64,000 bases of DNA from assembly GCF_913773725.1 (NCBI RefSeq), contig NZ_CAJYGK010000145.1:23211-87210 (forward strand), read 5' to 3'. Of this stretch, positions 18,330 to 27,844 are shown piece after piece; the stretch's first letter is position 1; each line of letters opens with the position of its first letter. Made by a program: the position numbers and the translations under genes. The notes beneath the pieces are model-generated. The model ran no database searches and was not told the DNA's origin. It worked only from the letters and a program-made list of their open reading frames with translations. This DNA is from an uncultured Aquabacterium sp. (GTDB lineage Bacteria; Pseudomonadota; Gammaproteobacteria; Burkholderiales; Burkholderiaceae_C).

Positions 18330-21300
18330 ATGAGCATCAACGTCTCGTCCTGGTCGATCCGCAACCCGATCCCGGCCATCCTGCTGTTCATCATGCTCAC
18401 GCTGGTGGGCCTGCTGGGATTCAGCCGGATGAAGATCCAGAACTTCCCGGACATCGAGCTGCCCTCGGTCGTCGTCACGGCGCAGTTGCCGGGGGCCTCC
18501 CCGGCACAGCTGGAAACCCAGGTGGCGCGCAAGATCGAGAACAGCGTGGCCACCCTGCAGGGTGTCAAACACATCTACACCACGGTGCAGGACGGCCAGG
18601 CCACCACCACGGTCGAGTTCCGGCTGGAGAAGCCGATCCAGGAAGCCGTGGACGACGTGCGCGATGCGGTGGCGCGCGTGCGGGCCGACCTGCCCGCCGA
18701 GCTGCGCGACCCGGCGATTTCGAAGATCAACCTGTCCGGGCTGCCCATCCTGACCTACACGGTCGCCTCGCCGCGGATGGATGACGAGGCCCTGTCCTGG
18801 TTCGTGGACCACACCGTCACGCGGCGGCTGCTGTCGGTCAAGGGCGTGGGGGCGGTGTCGCGCGTGGGCGGCGTCACGCGCGAAGTGCGCGTCGAGCTGG
18901 ACCCGGGCCGTTTGCTGGCCCTCAACACCACCGTGGCCGACGTCTCGCGACAGCTGCGCGCCATCCAGCAGGAGGCATCGGGCGGCCGCGCCGACATCGG
19001 CGGTGCCGAGCAATCGGTGCGCACCATCGCCACCGTGCAATCGGCTGACGAACTGGCCGCCATGTCGATCAGCCTGTCGGACGGCCGCCGCGTGCGGCTG
19101 GACAGCGTCGCCAGCGTGCGTGACACGGTCGCCGATCCCCGCAGCGCAGCCTTTCTCAACGGCCAGCCTGTGGTGGGCTTCGAGGTGGTGCGTGCCCGCG
19201 GCGCCGGCGAGGTCGAGGTGGAGACCGGCGTGCGCGAGGCCCTGGCCCGGCTTCAGCAGGAGCATCCCGATGTCAGCGTGACGGAGGCCTTCAACTTCGT
19301 CGACCCGGTCAAGGAGAACTACACCGGGTCGATGCACCTGCTGTACGAAGGGGCGGCCCTCGCGGTGATCGTGGTGTTCCTCTTCCTGCGCGACTGGCGC
19401 GCCACGCTGGTGGCGGCCGCCGCGCTGCCCCTGTCGGTGCTGCCCACCTTCGGCGTGATGTACTTCTTCGGCTTCACCATCAACGTGGTGACGCTGCTGT
19501 CGCTGTCCATCGTGGTGGGTGTGCTGGTCGACGACGCCATCGTCGAGATCGAAAACATCATGCGCCACCTGCGCATGGGCAAGACCCCGTATGAGGCCGC
19601 CATGGAGGCCGCCGACGAAATCGGCCTGGCCGTCATCGCGACCACCTTCACGCTGATCGCCGTGTTTCTGCCCACCGCCTTCATGAGCGGCGTGGCGGGC
19701 AAGTTCTTCGTGCAGTTCGGCTGGACGGCCGCGATCGCGGTGTTCTTCTCGCTGGTGGTGGCCCGCATGCTGACACCGATGATGGCGGCCTACATCCTCA
19801 AGCCGCCCAGAGGCGAGCACCATGAGCCTTTCTGGATGGCGCGCTACCTGGGGTGGGCGCGCTGGTGCCTGAAGCACAGGCTGCTGACGGTCTTCCTCAC
19901 CGGCGTGTTCTTCGTCGGATCGATGGTGTCGGGTGGCAGCCTGCCGACCGGCTTCCTGCCCCCTGACGACCTGTCGCAGACCCAGGTGACGCTGACCCTG
20001 CCGCCCGGCAGCACGCTGGAGCAGGCCAAGACACTGGCCGAGCGGGCACGCCAGATCGTGGCCGCCAATCCCAACGTCAAACTGGTCTACACCGCCATCG
20101 GCGCTGGCAAGGCGGGGGGCGACCCCTTCACCTCGGTCGGGGCCACCGAGGTCAGCAAGGCCACGCTGACGGTGAACCTCACGCACCGCGACGAACGCCC
20201 CGGCCTGACCAAGCAGGACATTGAAGGCCAGATGCGCAACGCCCTGCAGGCGCTGCCCGGCGCACGGGTGCGTGTGGGTCTGGGCGGCGCCAACGACAAG
20301 TACGTGCTGGTCCTGGCGGGCGAGGACGGCAACGTGCTGAGCGCCCATGCCGCCAAGGTCGAGCGCGAGCTGCGCACCCTGCCCGGCATCGGCAACGTCA
20401 CCTCCACCGCCAGCCTCGTACGGCCCGAACTGATCGTGCGCCCCGACTTCGCCCGCGCCGCCGACCTGGGCGTGACCGCCAGCGCCATCGCCGACACACT
20501 GCGCGTGGCCACCACCGGCGACTACGACCAGAGTCTGTCGAAGTTGAACCTCGCACAGCGCCAGATCCCGGTTGTGGTGCGCCTGCCGACAACGGCCCGA
20601 CAGGACATCGAGTTGCTCAAGCGCCTGCCCGTTCCCGGGGCCCAGGGTGCCGTGCCGCTGTCCAGCGTGGCCGACGTCTCGCTGGACAGCGGCCCGGCCC
20701 AGATCGACCGCTACGACCGGCAACGCAACATCAACTTCGAGATCGAGCTGAACCAGCAGCCCCTGGGCGCGGTCGAGGCCGCGGCGCTGGCGCTGCCCAG
20801 CCTGCGCAACCTGCCCCCCGGGGTGACGCAGACCACCGTGGGCGACGCCGAGGCCATGGGCGAGCTGTTCGCCAGCTTCGGCCTGGCCATGCTGACCGGC
20901 GTGCTGTGCATCTACGTCGTGCTGGTGCTGCTGTTCAAGGACTTCATTCAGCCAGTGACCATCCTTGCAGCCCTGGTGCTGTCGGTGCCCGGCGCCATCC
21001 TGGCGCTGTTCATCACCCGCACCGCCCTGTCCATGCCGTCCATGATCGGGTTGATCATGCTGATGGGCATTGCCACCAAGAACTCCATCCTGCTGGTCGA
21101 CTACGTGATCCTCGCGCAACGAGAGCGCGGCCTGGGGCGGCTCGAGGCCATCCTCGATGCCTGCCGCAAGCGGGCGCAGCCCATCATCATGACGACCATG
21201 GCGATGGGCGCCGGCATGATGCCGATCGCACTGGGCATCGGCGTCGACCCCAGCTTCCGTGCCCCCATGGCCATCGTGGTGATCGGCGGCCTGATCACCT

Positions 21301-21404
21301 CGACCTTCCTGAGCCTGCTGGTGATCCCGGTCGTCTTCAGCCTGGTCGATGGCGGCGTGAGCTGGCTGCAAGCCCGCCTGCGCCGCTCTGCCCACGCCCG
21401 TTGA
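18330..21404 (+). CDS. RND family efflux permease (HAE-1 like)
   Basis: A 1024-residue inner-membrane proton-driven exporter. The usual 12-helix RND plan is visible: a first helix after [20 protein letters not shown], a large periplasmic loop, helices with [16 protein letters not shown] (the Asp pair of the proton relay), a second periplasmic loop and a C-terminal set with [16 protein letters not shown], which carries the partner Lys. Substrate specificity cannot be read from the sequence; the DD/K pattern fits drug or hydrophobe exporters. It is in one operon with the adaptor upstream and perhaps with hyi downstream (14 bases). Confidence 0.95.
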   Translation: MSINVSSWSIRNPIPAILLFIMLTLVGLLGFSRMKIQNFPDIELPSVVVTAQLPGASPAQLETQVARKIENSVATLQGVKHIYTTVQDGQATTTVEFRLEKPIQEAVDDVRDAVARVRADLPAELRDPAISKINLSGLPILTYTVASPRMDDEALSWFVDHTVTRRLLSVKGVGAVSRVGGVTREVRVELDPGRLLALNTTVADVSRQLRAIQQEASGGRADIGGAEQSVRTIATVQSADELAAMSISLSDGRRVRLDSVASVRDTVADPRSAAFLNGQPVVGFEVVRARGAGEVEVETGVREALARLQQEHPDVSVTEAFNFVDPVKENYTGSMHLLYEGAALAVIVVFLFLRDWRATLVAAAALPLSVLPTFGVMYFFGFTINVVTLLSLSIVVGVLVDDAIVEIENIMRHLRMGKTPYEAAMEAADEIGLAVIATTFTLIAVFLPTAFMSGVAGKFFVQFGWTAAIAVFFSLVVARMLTPMMAAYILKPPRGEHHEPFWMARYLGWARWCLKHRLLTVFLTGVFFVGSMVSGGSLPTGFLPPDDLSQTQVTLTLPPGSTLEQAKTLAERARQIVAANPNVKLVYTAIGAGKAGGDPFTSVGATEVSKATLTVNLTHRDERPGLTKQDIEGQMRNALQALPGARVRVGLGGANDKYVLVLAGEDGNVLSAHAAKVERELRTLPGIGNVTSTASLVRPELIVRPDFARAADLGVTASAIADTLRVATTGDYDQSLSKLNLAQRQIPVVVRLPTTARQDIELLKRLPVPGAQGAVPLSSVADVSLDSGPAQIDRYDRQRNINFEIELNQQPLGAVEAAALALPSLRNLPPGVTQTTVGDAEAMGELFASFGLAMLTGVLCIYVVLVLLFKDFIQPVTILAALVLSVPGAILALFITRTALSMPSMIGLIMLMGIATKNSILLVDYVILAQRERGLGRLEAILDACRKRAQPIIMTTMAMGAGMMPIALGIGVDPSFRAPMAIVVIGGLITSTFLSLLVIPVVFSLVDGGVSWLQARLRRSAHAR

Positions 21405-21418
21405 AACGCACACGCACC

Positions 21419-22219
21419 ATGCCGCGCTTTGCTGCCAACCTCACGATGCTCTACAACGAGCTCGCCTTCCTGGACCGCTTCGATGCCGCCGCCCGCGATG
21501 GCTTCCAGGGAGTCGAGTACCTGTTTCCGTATGCCCACCCCGCCGACGAGCTGGCCCGACGGCTTCAGGCAAGCGGCTTGCAGCAGGTGCTGTTCAATGC
21601 CCCGCCGGGCGACTGGGATGCCGGCGAGCGCGGTCTGGCCTGCCTGCCCGGGCGCGAAGCCGAGTTCAAGGCCGGCATCGAGCAGGCCCTGCGCTATGCC
21701 GAGGCCTTGAACTGCCACCGTGTTCACGTGATGGCCGGGCGCGTGCCCGACGGGCTGGGCCGAGAAGAGGCGGAAGCCACCTACGTGCGCAACCTGCGTG
21801 TGGCGGCCGAGCTGGCCCGGCCTGCCGGCGTCGATCTGCTGATCGAGCCCATCAATGGCCGGGACATGCCGGGCTACTTCCTCACACGCCAGGATCAGGC
21901 CCATGCGCTGATCGCGTCGATCGGCCAGCCGAACGTCAAGGTGCAGATGGACCTGTACCACTGCCAGATCGTGGAGGGCGACCTGGCGATGAAGCTGCGC
22001 CAGTACCTGCCCACGGGCCATGTCGGCCACCTGCAGATTGCCGGCGTGCCCGAACGGCATGAGCCCGATGTGGGGGAGCTGAACTACCCCTACCTGTTCG
22101 AGCTGATCGATGCGCTGGGCTTTGACGGCTGGCTGGGCTGCGAATACAGGCCCGCCCGCGGCCCGGTGGCCCGGGGCACGACGGACGGATTGGGCTGGCT
22201 CAGGCCCTGGCTGGCCTGA
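21419..22219 (+). CDS. hyi: hydroxypyruvate isomerase family protein (Hyi/OtnI)
   Basis: A 266-residue TIM-barrel sugar isomerase of the AP-endonuclease-2 superfamily. Family signatures are [47 protein letters not shown] (metal-ligand Glu), [16 protein letters not shown] and [17 protein letters not shown]. It would interconvert hydroxypyruvate and tartronate semialdehyde in glyoxylate metabolism, or act on a 2-oxo-tetronate as in OtnI. No glyoxylate carboligase or tartronate reductase gene lies beside it, so the pathway is open. It follows the efflux permease by 14 bases and is convergent with the DUF2126 gene. Confidence 0.85.
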   Translation: MPRFAANLTMLYNELAFLDRFDAAARDGFQGVEYLFPYAHPADELARRLQASGLQQVLFNAPPGDWDAGERGLACLPGREAEFKAGIEQALRYAEALNCHRVHVMAGRVPDGLGREEAEATYVRNLRVAAELARPAGVDLLIEPINGRDMPGYFLTRQDQAHALIASIGQPNVKVQMDLYHCQIVEGDLAMKLRQYLPTGHVGHLQIAGVPERHEPDVGELNYPYLFELIDALGFDGWLGCEYRPARGPVARGTTDGLGWLRPWLA

Positions 22220-22231
22220 GCCCGACCCTCC

Positions 22232-25200
22232 TCAGGGCTGGCGGGCCACGCGCAGGTCCAGCGTGAGCGGGTGCTCGATGCCCGGCTGCAGCGGTTTGAG
22301 GTTCATCGGCCCCGGGGTGTGGCCCATGCGGAAGAAGCGCGCCAGACGACGGCTTTCCGCCTCGTACGAGTTCACCGGGAAGGTGTCGTAGTTGCGGCCA
22401 CCCGGGTGGGCGACGTGGTACTGGCATCCCCCCACCGAGCGCTTGAGCCAGGTGTCCACCACGTCGAACACCAGTGGCGCGTCGACGCCGATGGTGGGGT
22501 GCAGACACGAAGGCGGCTGCCACGCACGGTAGCGCACACCGGCCACGAATTCGCCCACGCGGCCCGTGGGGTGCAGCGGCAGGATGTGGCCATTGACCGT
22601 GACCACATGGCGGTTGCCGTTCAGGCCGGTGGCCTTGACCTCCAGCCGCTCGAGCGACGAATCCACGTAGCGCACCGTACCGCCGATGGCGCCCTCTTCG
22701 CCCATCACGTGCCACGGCTCGAGCGCCCCGCGCAGCGTCAGCTTGACGCCTGACGCGGCAAAGTCGCCGATGAACGGGAAGCGGAACTCGAAATGCGGCG
22801 CGAACCAGTCGGATTCGAAGTGGTAGCCCGCCATGTCGAGCTCGGCCAGCACATCGGCGAAGTCCTGCTGTACGAAACTCGGCAGCAGGAAACGGTCATG
22901 CAGGCCCGTGCCCCATCGCGTCAGGCGCTGTGCGCCATGGCCCTGATACGGCTCCTTCCAGAACCAGGCCACCAGTGCGCGCAACAGCAGCTGCTGCACG
23001 AGGCTCATCTTCGAATGCGGCGGCATCTCGAAGGCGCGCAACTCCAGCAGCCCCAGGCGCCCCGTGGGCCCATCCGGCGAATACAGCTTGTCGATGCAGA
23101 ACTCGCTGCGGTGCGTGTTGCCCGTGGCGTCGATCAGCAGGTTGCGCAGCGTGCGGTCGATGAGCCACGGCGGGCACTGGCCCCAGATGGCCATCTGCCG
23201 CTCGATTTCCTTCAAACCCAGCTCGGTCTCGTAGACCTGGTCCTGACGCGCCTCGTCGATGCGCGGCGCCTGGCTGGTGGGGCCGATGAAGAGACCCGAG
23301 AACAGGTAGGACAGCGAGGGGTGGTTGTGCCAGAAGGTCAGCAGCGAAGGCAGCAGGTCCGGGCGCCGCAGGAAGGGGCTGTCGGCCGGCGTGGCCCCGC
23401 CCAGCACGAAGTGGTTGCCACCGCCCGTGCCGGTGTGGCGGCCATCGACCATGAACTTCTCGGTCGACAGGCGGGTCTGGTGCGCAGCCTCGTACAGGAA
23501 CTCGGTGTGGTCCACCAGTTGCGCCCAGCTGGACGCCGGGTGGATGTTCACCTCGATCACACCGGGGTCGGGCGTGACCTGCAGCAGCTTCAGGCGGGCG
23601 TCACGCGGCGGCGGGTAGCCTTCCAGCACGATCTTCACGCCCAGTTCGGCCGCGGTGGCTTCAACGGCGGCCAGCAGATCGAGGTAGTCGTCCAGGCTGC
23701 TCAGCGGCGGCATGAACACATACAGCACCCCACCGCCCTGGCCTTCGGTTTCCACCCGGGGGCCGTTGGCGCGGTCCGGGTTGCGCACCTCCACGCACAG
23801 CGCCGTGCGCGTGATCCAGTGCGCCGACTCGAAGCGGCTGGGCTGTTTGTTCGGATCGACCAGGCCGGGCGTGGCCGGCCCGGCCGAGGCCACCACCGGG
23901 TTGGCGGCCAGGTGACCCCATTCGCCGTTGTGTCCCGGGCGTCCCTCCACGCCCTCACCCATCAGGCCGGCCACGCCCTGCCCTTGCACCGACACCGCCC
24001 CGCCCTGGGCAAAACCGCCGCCCACCTGGTGCGCGCCGTACTGCGAACGCAGCGCGGCCGCATCGGCCAGCGGCGCCTTGGGCGCAAACGGGTCGTGTTC
24101 GTGCACAAAGGGGTACTCGCCCTTCGTCACCCAGGGCAGCGAATCCAGCGGCAGCCGGTAGCCCATCGGCGAGTCGCCGGGGATCAGGTACATGCGCTCA
24201 TCACGGAAGAACCAGGGCCCGGTCACCCACTTCGGGCCGGACAGGCCGACCGGCCAGTCGCGCTTGAGCGGCAGCGCATAGCCCACCCGGTGATCCAGCC
24301 CCTGGTCGAACACGCGACGCAGGCGCACGCGCTCGAGTTCGTCGTCCAGGCGCGCATCCAGCGGGTCGACGTTCACGGGCAGGCGGCGCTCACGCCACAG
24401 GTAGTACCACGTGTCCTCGTAGCCAGTCTGGATGTGGTCCGTGCCCACGCCCAGCTTGGTGCTCAGCAGGTCGATGAAGCGCTTGGCATCGTCGGTGGTG
24501 TACAGCGGCGAGTGGCGTTCATCGGCAAACAGGCTGGGGTCGTGCCAGCACGGCTGGCCGTCGGCCCGCCAGAAGATGGACAGCGCCCAGCGCGGCAGCT
24601 GCTCGCCGGGGTACCACTTGCCCTGGCCGAAGTGCAGGAAGCCGCCCTCGCCGTAGCGCGCGCGCAGCTTGTGCACCAATTCGGTGGCCAGGCCGCGCTT
24701 GGTCGGACCGAGGGCGTCGGTGTTCCATTCGGCGCCGTCGCGGTCGTCCACCGACACGAAGGTCGGCTCGCCGCCCATGGTCAGGCGCACGTCGCCCTCG
24801 CTCAGGTGCTGATCCACCGTCTCACCCAGTGCGTCGATCGCGGCCCACTGGTCGTCGGTGTAGGGCTTGGTCACGCGCGGCGATTCGTAAATGCGCGTGA
24901 TCGCCATGTGGTGCTCGAACTCGACCTCGCACTCGTCCACGGCGCCGGTGATGGGCGCGGCGCCCGAGGGCTCGGGCGTGCAGGCCACCGGGATGTGGCC
25001 CTCGCCGGCCAGCAGGCCCGAGGTCGGATCCAGGCCGATCCAGCCTGCCCCGGGCAGGAAGACCTCGCACCACGCGTGCAGGTCGGTGAAGTCGACCTCC
25101 GTGCCGGAGGGGCCGTCCAGCGCCGCCACGTCGGCCTTCAGCTGGATCAGGTAGCCGGACACGAAGCGCGCGGCCAGCCCCATGTGCCGCAGCGTCTGCA

Positions 25201-25762
25201 CCAGCAGCCAGCCCGTGTCGCGGCATGAGCCAGACTTCAGCGTCAGGGTCTGCTCGGGCGTCTGCACGCCCGGCTCCATGCGGATCGTGTAGGCGATCTC
25301 CTGCTGCAGCCGCTGGTTCAGGTGGACCAGGAAGTCGATCGTGCGCACCTCGGTGCGGTCGATGCTGTCGACGAAGGCCTTGAACGCCGGTGTCAGCTCG
25401 GCCTTGGCCAGATAGGGTTGCAAGTCGTGCAGCGAGGCCGCCTCGTACGCGAACGGGAAGGTCTCTGCGTAGGGTTCCAGGAAGAAGTCGAACGGGTTGT
25501 AGACCGCCATTTCGGCGACCAGATCGACCGTGACCTTGAACACCTCGGTCTTCTCCGGAAAGACGAGGCGGGCCAGGTGATTCGAAAACGGATCCTGTTG
25601 CCAGTTGATGAAGTGGACTTCGGGCTCAACCTTCAGCGAGTACGACAGGATGCGCGTGCGGCAGTGCGGTGCGGGACGCAGGCGCACGACCTGGGGAGAC
25701 AGGTTGACCGGACGGTCATAGCGGTAATGGGTGACGTGATTCAGGGCAACGTGAATGGACAC
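22232..25762 (-). CDS. transglutaminase-like / DUF2126 fusion protein
   Basis: An 1176-residue protein. The N-terminal third is a transglutaminase with N-terminal beta domain (HYRYDRPVNLSPQVVRLRPA) and triad Cys180 (SGSCRDTGWLL), His229 (DLHAWCEVFL) and Asp245 (WIGLDPTSG). The rest is the DUF2126 region (LTMGGEPTFVSVDDRDGAEW, NHFVLGGATPADSPFLRRPDLL), whose function is unknown but which accompanies ATP-grasp/alpha-E clusters. The start is taken as GTG at 25762 because GGAG lies six bases upstream and the family N terminus begins there; an ATG at 25894 adds an unlikely tail. It is transcribed on the same strand as the cluster at 10.6-16.9 kb but is separated from it by the plus-strand efflux operon. 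Confidence 0.92.
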   Translation of the reverse strand: MSIHVALNHVTHYRYDRPVNLSPQVVRLRPAPHCRTRILSYSLKVEPEVHFINWQQDPFSNHLARLVFPEKTEVFKVTVDLVAEMAVYNPFDFFLEPYAETFPFAYEAASLHDLQPYLAKAELTPAFKAFVDSIDRTEVRTIDFLVHLNQRLQQEIAYTIRMEPGVQTPEQTLTLKSGSCRDTGWLLVQTLRHMGLAARFVSGYLIQLKADVAALDGPSGTEVDFTDLHAWCEVFLPGAGWIGLDPTSGLLAGEGHIPVACTPEPSGAAPITGAVDECEVEFEHHMAITRIYESPRVTKPYTDDQWAAIDALGETVDQHLSEGDVRLTMGGEPTFVSVDDRDGAEWNTDALGPTKRGLATELVHKLRARYGEGGFLHFGQGKWYPGEQLPRWALSIFWRADGQPCWHDPSLFADERHSPLYTTDDAKRFIDLLSTKLGVGTDHIQTGYEDTWYYLWRERRLPVNVDPLDARLDDELERVRLRRVFDQGLDHRVGYALPLKRDWPVGLSGPKWVTGPWFFRDERMYLIPGDSPMGYRLPLDSLPWVTKGEYPFVHEHDPFAPKAPLADAAALRSQYGAHQVGGGFAQGGAVSVQGQGVAGLMGEGVEGRPGHNGEWGHLAANPVVASAGPATPGLVDPNKQPSRFESAHWITRTALCVEVRNPDRANGPRVETEGQGGGVLYVFMPPLSSLDDYLDLLAAVEATAAELGVKIVLEGYPPPRDARLKLLQVTPDPGVIEVNIHPASSWAQLVDHTEFLYEAAHQTRLSTEKFMVDGRHTGTGGGNHFVLGGATPADSPFLRRPDLLPSLLTFWHNHPSLSYLFSGLFIGPTSQAPRIDEARQDQVYETELGLKEIERQMAIWGQCPPWLIDRTLRNLLIDATGNTHRSEFCIDKLYSPDGPTGRLGLLELRAFEMPPHSKMSLVQQLLLRALVAWFWKEPYQGHGAQRLTRWGTGLHDRFLLPSFVQQDFADVLAELDMAGYHFESDWFAPHFEFRFPFIGDFAASGVKLTLRGALEPWHVMGEEGAIGGTVRYVDSSLERLEVKATGLNGNRHVVTVNGHILPLHPTGRVGEFVAGVRYRAWQPPSCLHPTIGVDAPLVFDVVDTWLKRSVGGCQYHVAHPGGRNYDTFPVNSYEAESRRLARFFRMGHTPGPMNLKPLQPGIEHPLTLDLRVARQP

Positions 25763-25890
25763 ACGACTCTCCGTAAGGAACCGCAACAGTGTGCAGGTAC
25801 CTTGTGACACCAGCAAGTTGCGGGCCACCAACTTGGTGCACGCGGCTTGACCAGGGTCAGGAGGAAGGAGAACGGCCCTGATCCACGGAC

Positions 25891-26598
25891 TCACCGGTCG
25901 GGGCGCTGTCCCGATTCGGCGATCGCCTGGGTGCCTTCCACGATCATGCGCACCATGATGACCATCTGCTCGGCCAGTTCGCGCTGGCGTGCGGGCGGCT
26001 GGTCCATGGCGGTGGCACCCATGGCGAACACCAGCCGGGTGATCGCCTTGGCCGTGAGCGCAGGCTCGTACAGGCCGGTGCGGCCGGCACGCGCCAGACG
26101 GATCAGGTCCAGGCGCAGCTCTTCCTCGAAGAAATTGAGCTGGCGATCGACCGCCTGTTTGAAGGCATCCGAGCCCACCGTGCCCTCGCGCAGCAGGATG
26201 TGCAGCGACTTGTCGTCCGATTGCAGCTGCTCCATAAAGGCCTCCACCGAGCTGCGCACCACGCTGCGCTCCTGCCGCGCCCGCTTGCGGGCCTCGCCGA
26301 TGATGCGCCGCAAGGATTCCCCCGCGCGGTCGATCAGCGTGACGGCGAGTTCGTCGATGTCGCGGAACTGCCGGTAGAAGCTGTTGGGCGCAATGCCGGC
26401 CTCGCGGGCGACTTCGCGCAGGCTCAGGCTCGAGACGCTGCGGTGAGGCCCGAGGAGCTTCAGGGCGGCGGTGATGATGTCCTCGCGGGAGATCACGGCC
26501 TTGCGCCCGGGCCCGACGTGGGGCGAAGGTGCGACAGCGCGTGCATCCGGATCGGATTCAGAAACGATACCCATCACCGGCGAGGAAAGTGTTGTCAT
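25891..26598 (-). CDS. TetR family regulator of fatty acid unsaturation (DesT/FabR-like)
   Basis: A 235-residue DNA-binding repressor. A helix-turn-helix appears near residues 40-85 (REDIITAALKLLGPHRSVSS, LREVAREAGIAPNSFYRQF), and the ligand domain has LLREGTVGSDAFKQAVDRQLNFF, typical of FabR and DesT. These proteins sense the ratio of saturated to unsaturated acyl thioesters. The gene is divergent from a ferredoxin reductase and a desaturase, which is the desT-desCB arrangement of Pseudomonas aeruginosa, so it very likely represses that operon. The ATG at 26598 is chosen although its ribosome-binding site is weak; MGIVSES at 26574 is an alternative. The open frame continues far upstream without meaning. 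Confidence 0.9.
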   Translation of the reverse strand: MTTLSSPVMGIVSESDPDARAVAPSPHVGPGRKAVISREDIITAALKLLGPHRSVSSLSLREVAREAGIAPNSFYRQFRDIDELAVTLIDRAGESLRRIIGEARKRARQERSVVRSSVEAFMEQLQSDDKSLHILLREGTVGSDAFKQAVDRQLNFFEEELRLDLIRLARAGRTGLYEPALTAKAITRLVFAMGATAMDQPPARQRELAEQMVIMVRMIVEGTQAIAESGQRPDR

Positions 26599-26654
26599 GA
26601 AGCTGGGGTAGAACTGATCGCCATCATACGGGCTAGAATTAATGCACAGCTGTA

Positions 26655-26682
26655 TAGACAAACGTTCTCCCGTGCGTATACT
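26655..26682 (+). promoter_or_regulatory. sigma-70 type promoter of the reductase-desaturase operon
   Basis: TAGACA (26655-26660) and TATACT (26677-26682) are 16 bases apart, close to the -35 and -10 consensus, and lie about 50 bases before the GTG start of the reductase. The spacer contains AACGTT inside AGACAAACGTTCTC, a plausible core for a DesT/FabR-type operator that would cover the promoter. The operator is inferred from position only. Confidence 0.55.
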
Positions 26683-26730
26683 GCCGCGACGTTCCTGATT
26701 TGTGCCCTGTCCGAAAGGCCTGTCGACACC

Positions 26731-27831
26731 GTGTCTGCTTCTGTCACCGGCGCGCGCGCGCCCTCCACGCTGGGCCGGCTCATCGAGCCCTTCATCGCCC
26801 CCGACGTCTTCGACTTCTGGGTGGGCCACCTCAACCCCGCGTGGTCGTGGTCGCGCCCGCTCGCCAAGGTCGTCGAGCGCCATGTCGAGGCAGCCGACAC
26901 CGTGACGCTGGTGCTCAAGCCCAACCGCCATGTGGGGCGTTTCGCGCCAGGCCAGCACGTCAACGTGAGTGCCGAGGTCAATGGCCGCCGCACCACCCGC
27001 AGCTACAGCCTGACCGGCATTCCGCAGCGCAACGGACGCATCAGCCTCACCGTCAAGCGTGTGGACGGCGGCAAGCTCAGCACCCACCTGTGCCGCGATG
27101 TGCAAGTGGGCGACGTGCTCGAGATCGGACCTGCCTTCGGCGAGATGACGCTGCCCGCCAAGCCCGAGGGCCGCTGGGTGTTCCTGGCTGCCGGCAGCGG
27201 CATCACCCCCTTGATGAGCCTGACCCGGGCCCTGGCCGCGCAGAACATGCCGGTCGACACCACGCTGATCTACTGGGCCAAGACCCGTGCCGAGCTGTGC
27301 TTCCTGCTGGAACTGCAGGCCCTGGCGCGCAAGCACCCGCAATTCCATCTGCATGTGGTGCTGACCCACGAGGCCCAGCTGCTGGCAGGCGAACACAGGG
27401 GCTTCATCAGCACCGAACAACTGGCCGAGCTGGCCGGCGACCTGTCCGATGCGCAGGTGTATGCCTGTGGCCCGAGCGGCTTTGTCGACACCGCCCGCAG
27501 CCTGACCGAAGGCCGCGTGCGTCGCTTCCTGGCCGAAGGCTTCACCCCGGCGACGCTGGATGCGGCCGACGCGACCACGGTGCGCGTGCAGCTGACACGC
27601 ACCGGCCGCACGCTGGAGGTGTCGACCGGCCAGTCGCTGCTGGAAGCCCTGGAAGCCCAGGGCCTGAACCCACGCTCCGGCTGCCGCATGGGCGTGTGCC
27701 ACACCTGCGTGTGCACCAAGCGCGCCGGCACGATCGAAGACATCAACACCAAGGAACAGAGCACCGAGGAAGAAGGCCAGGTCCGCATCTGCGTGAGCCG
27801 CGCCCGCACCGACCTCACGCTGGACCTTTGA
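26731..27831 (+). CDS. NAD(P)H:ferredoxin oxidoreductase supplying the desaturase (DesC-like)
   Basis: A 366-residue flavoprotein electron carrier. An FAD-binding barrel (GRFAPGQHVNVSAEV, RSYSLTGIP) is followed by a nucleotide-binding domain (AAGSGITPLMS, YACGPSGF) and a C-terminal plant-type [2Fe-2S] domain with ligands in SGCRMGVCHTCVCTK and VRICVSR. Electrons would pass from NAD(P)H through FAD and the cluster to the di-iron desaturase encoded 13 bases downstream. The frame is open upstream to 26200, but that part lies inside the divergent regulator. The GTG at 26731 (VSASVTGARAP) is the sensible start, just after the predicted promoter. Confidence 0.92.
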   Translation: MSASVTGARAPSTLGRLIEPFIAPDVFDFWVGHLNPAWSWSRPLAKVVERHVEAADTVTLVLKPNRHVGRFAPGQHVNVSAEVNGRRTTRSYSLTGIPQRNGRISLTVKRVDGGKLSTHLCRDVQVGDVLEIGPAFGEMTLPAKPEGRWVFLAAGSGITPLMSLTRALAAQNMPVDTTLIYWAKTRAELCFLLELQALARKHPQFHLHVVLTHEAQLLAGEHRGFISTEQLAELAGDLSDAQVYACGPSGFVDTARSLTEGRVRRFLAEGFTPATLDAADATTVRVQLTRTGRTLEVSTGQSLLEALEAQGLNPRSGCRMGVCHTCVCTKRAGTIEDINTKEQSTEEEGQVRICVSRARTDLTLDL

Positions 27832-27844
27832 GGAGACTTTCCCG

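Noticed and set aside
18117..21413. A 1098-codon minus-strand open frame over the RND permease
   Set aside because: It mirrors the permease codon by codon, shows no recognisable domain and has the same low-complexity His/Gln/Asp composition as other shadow frames.
22793..25228. An 811-codon plus-strand open frame over the DUF2126 gene
   Set aside because: The minus-strand product has intact transglutaminase and DUF2126 motifs; the plus-strand translation has none.
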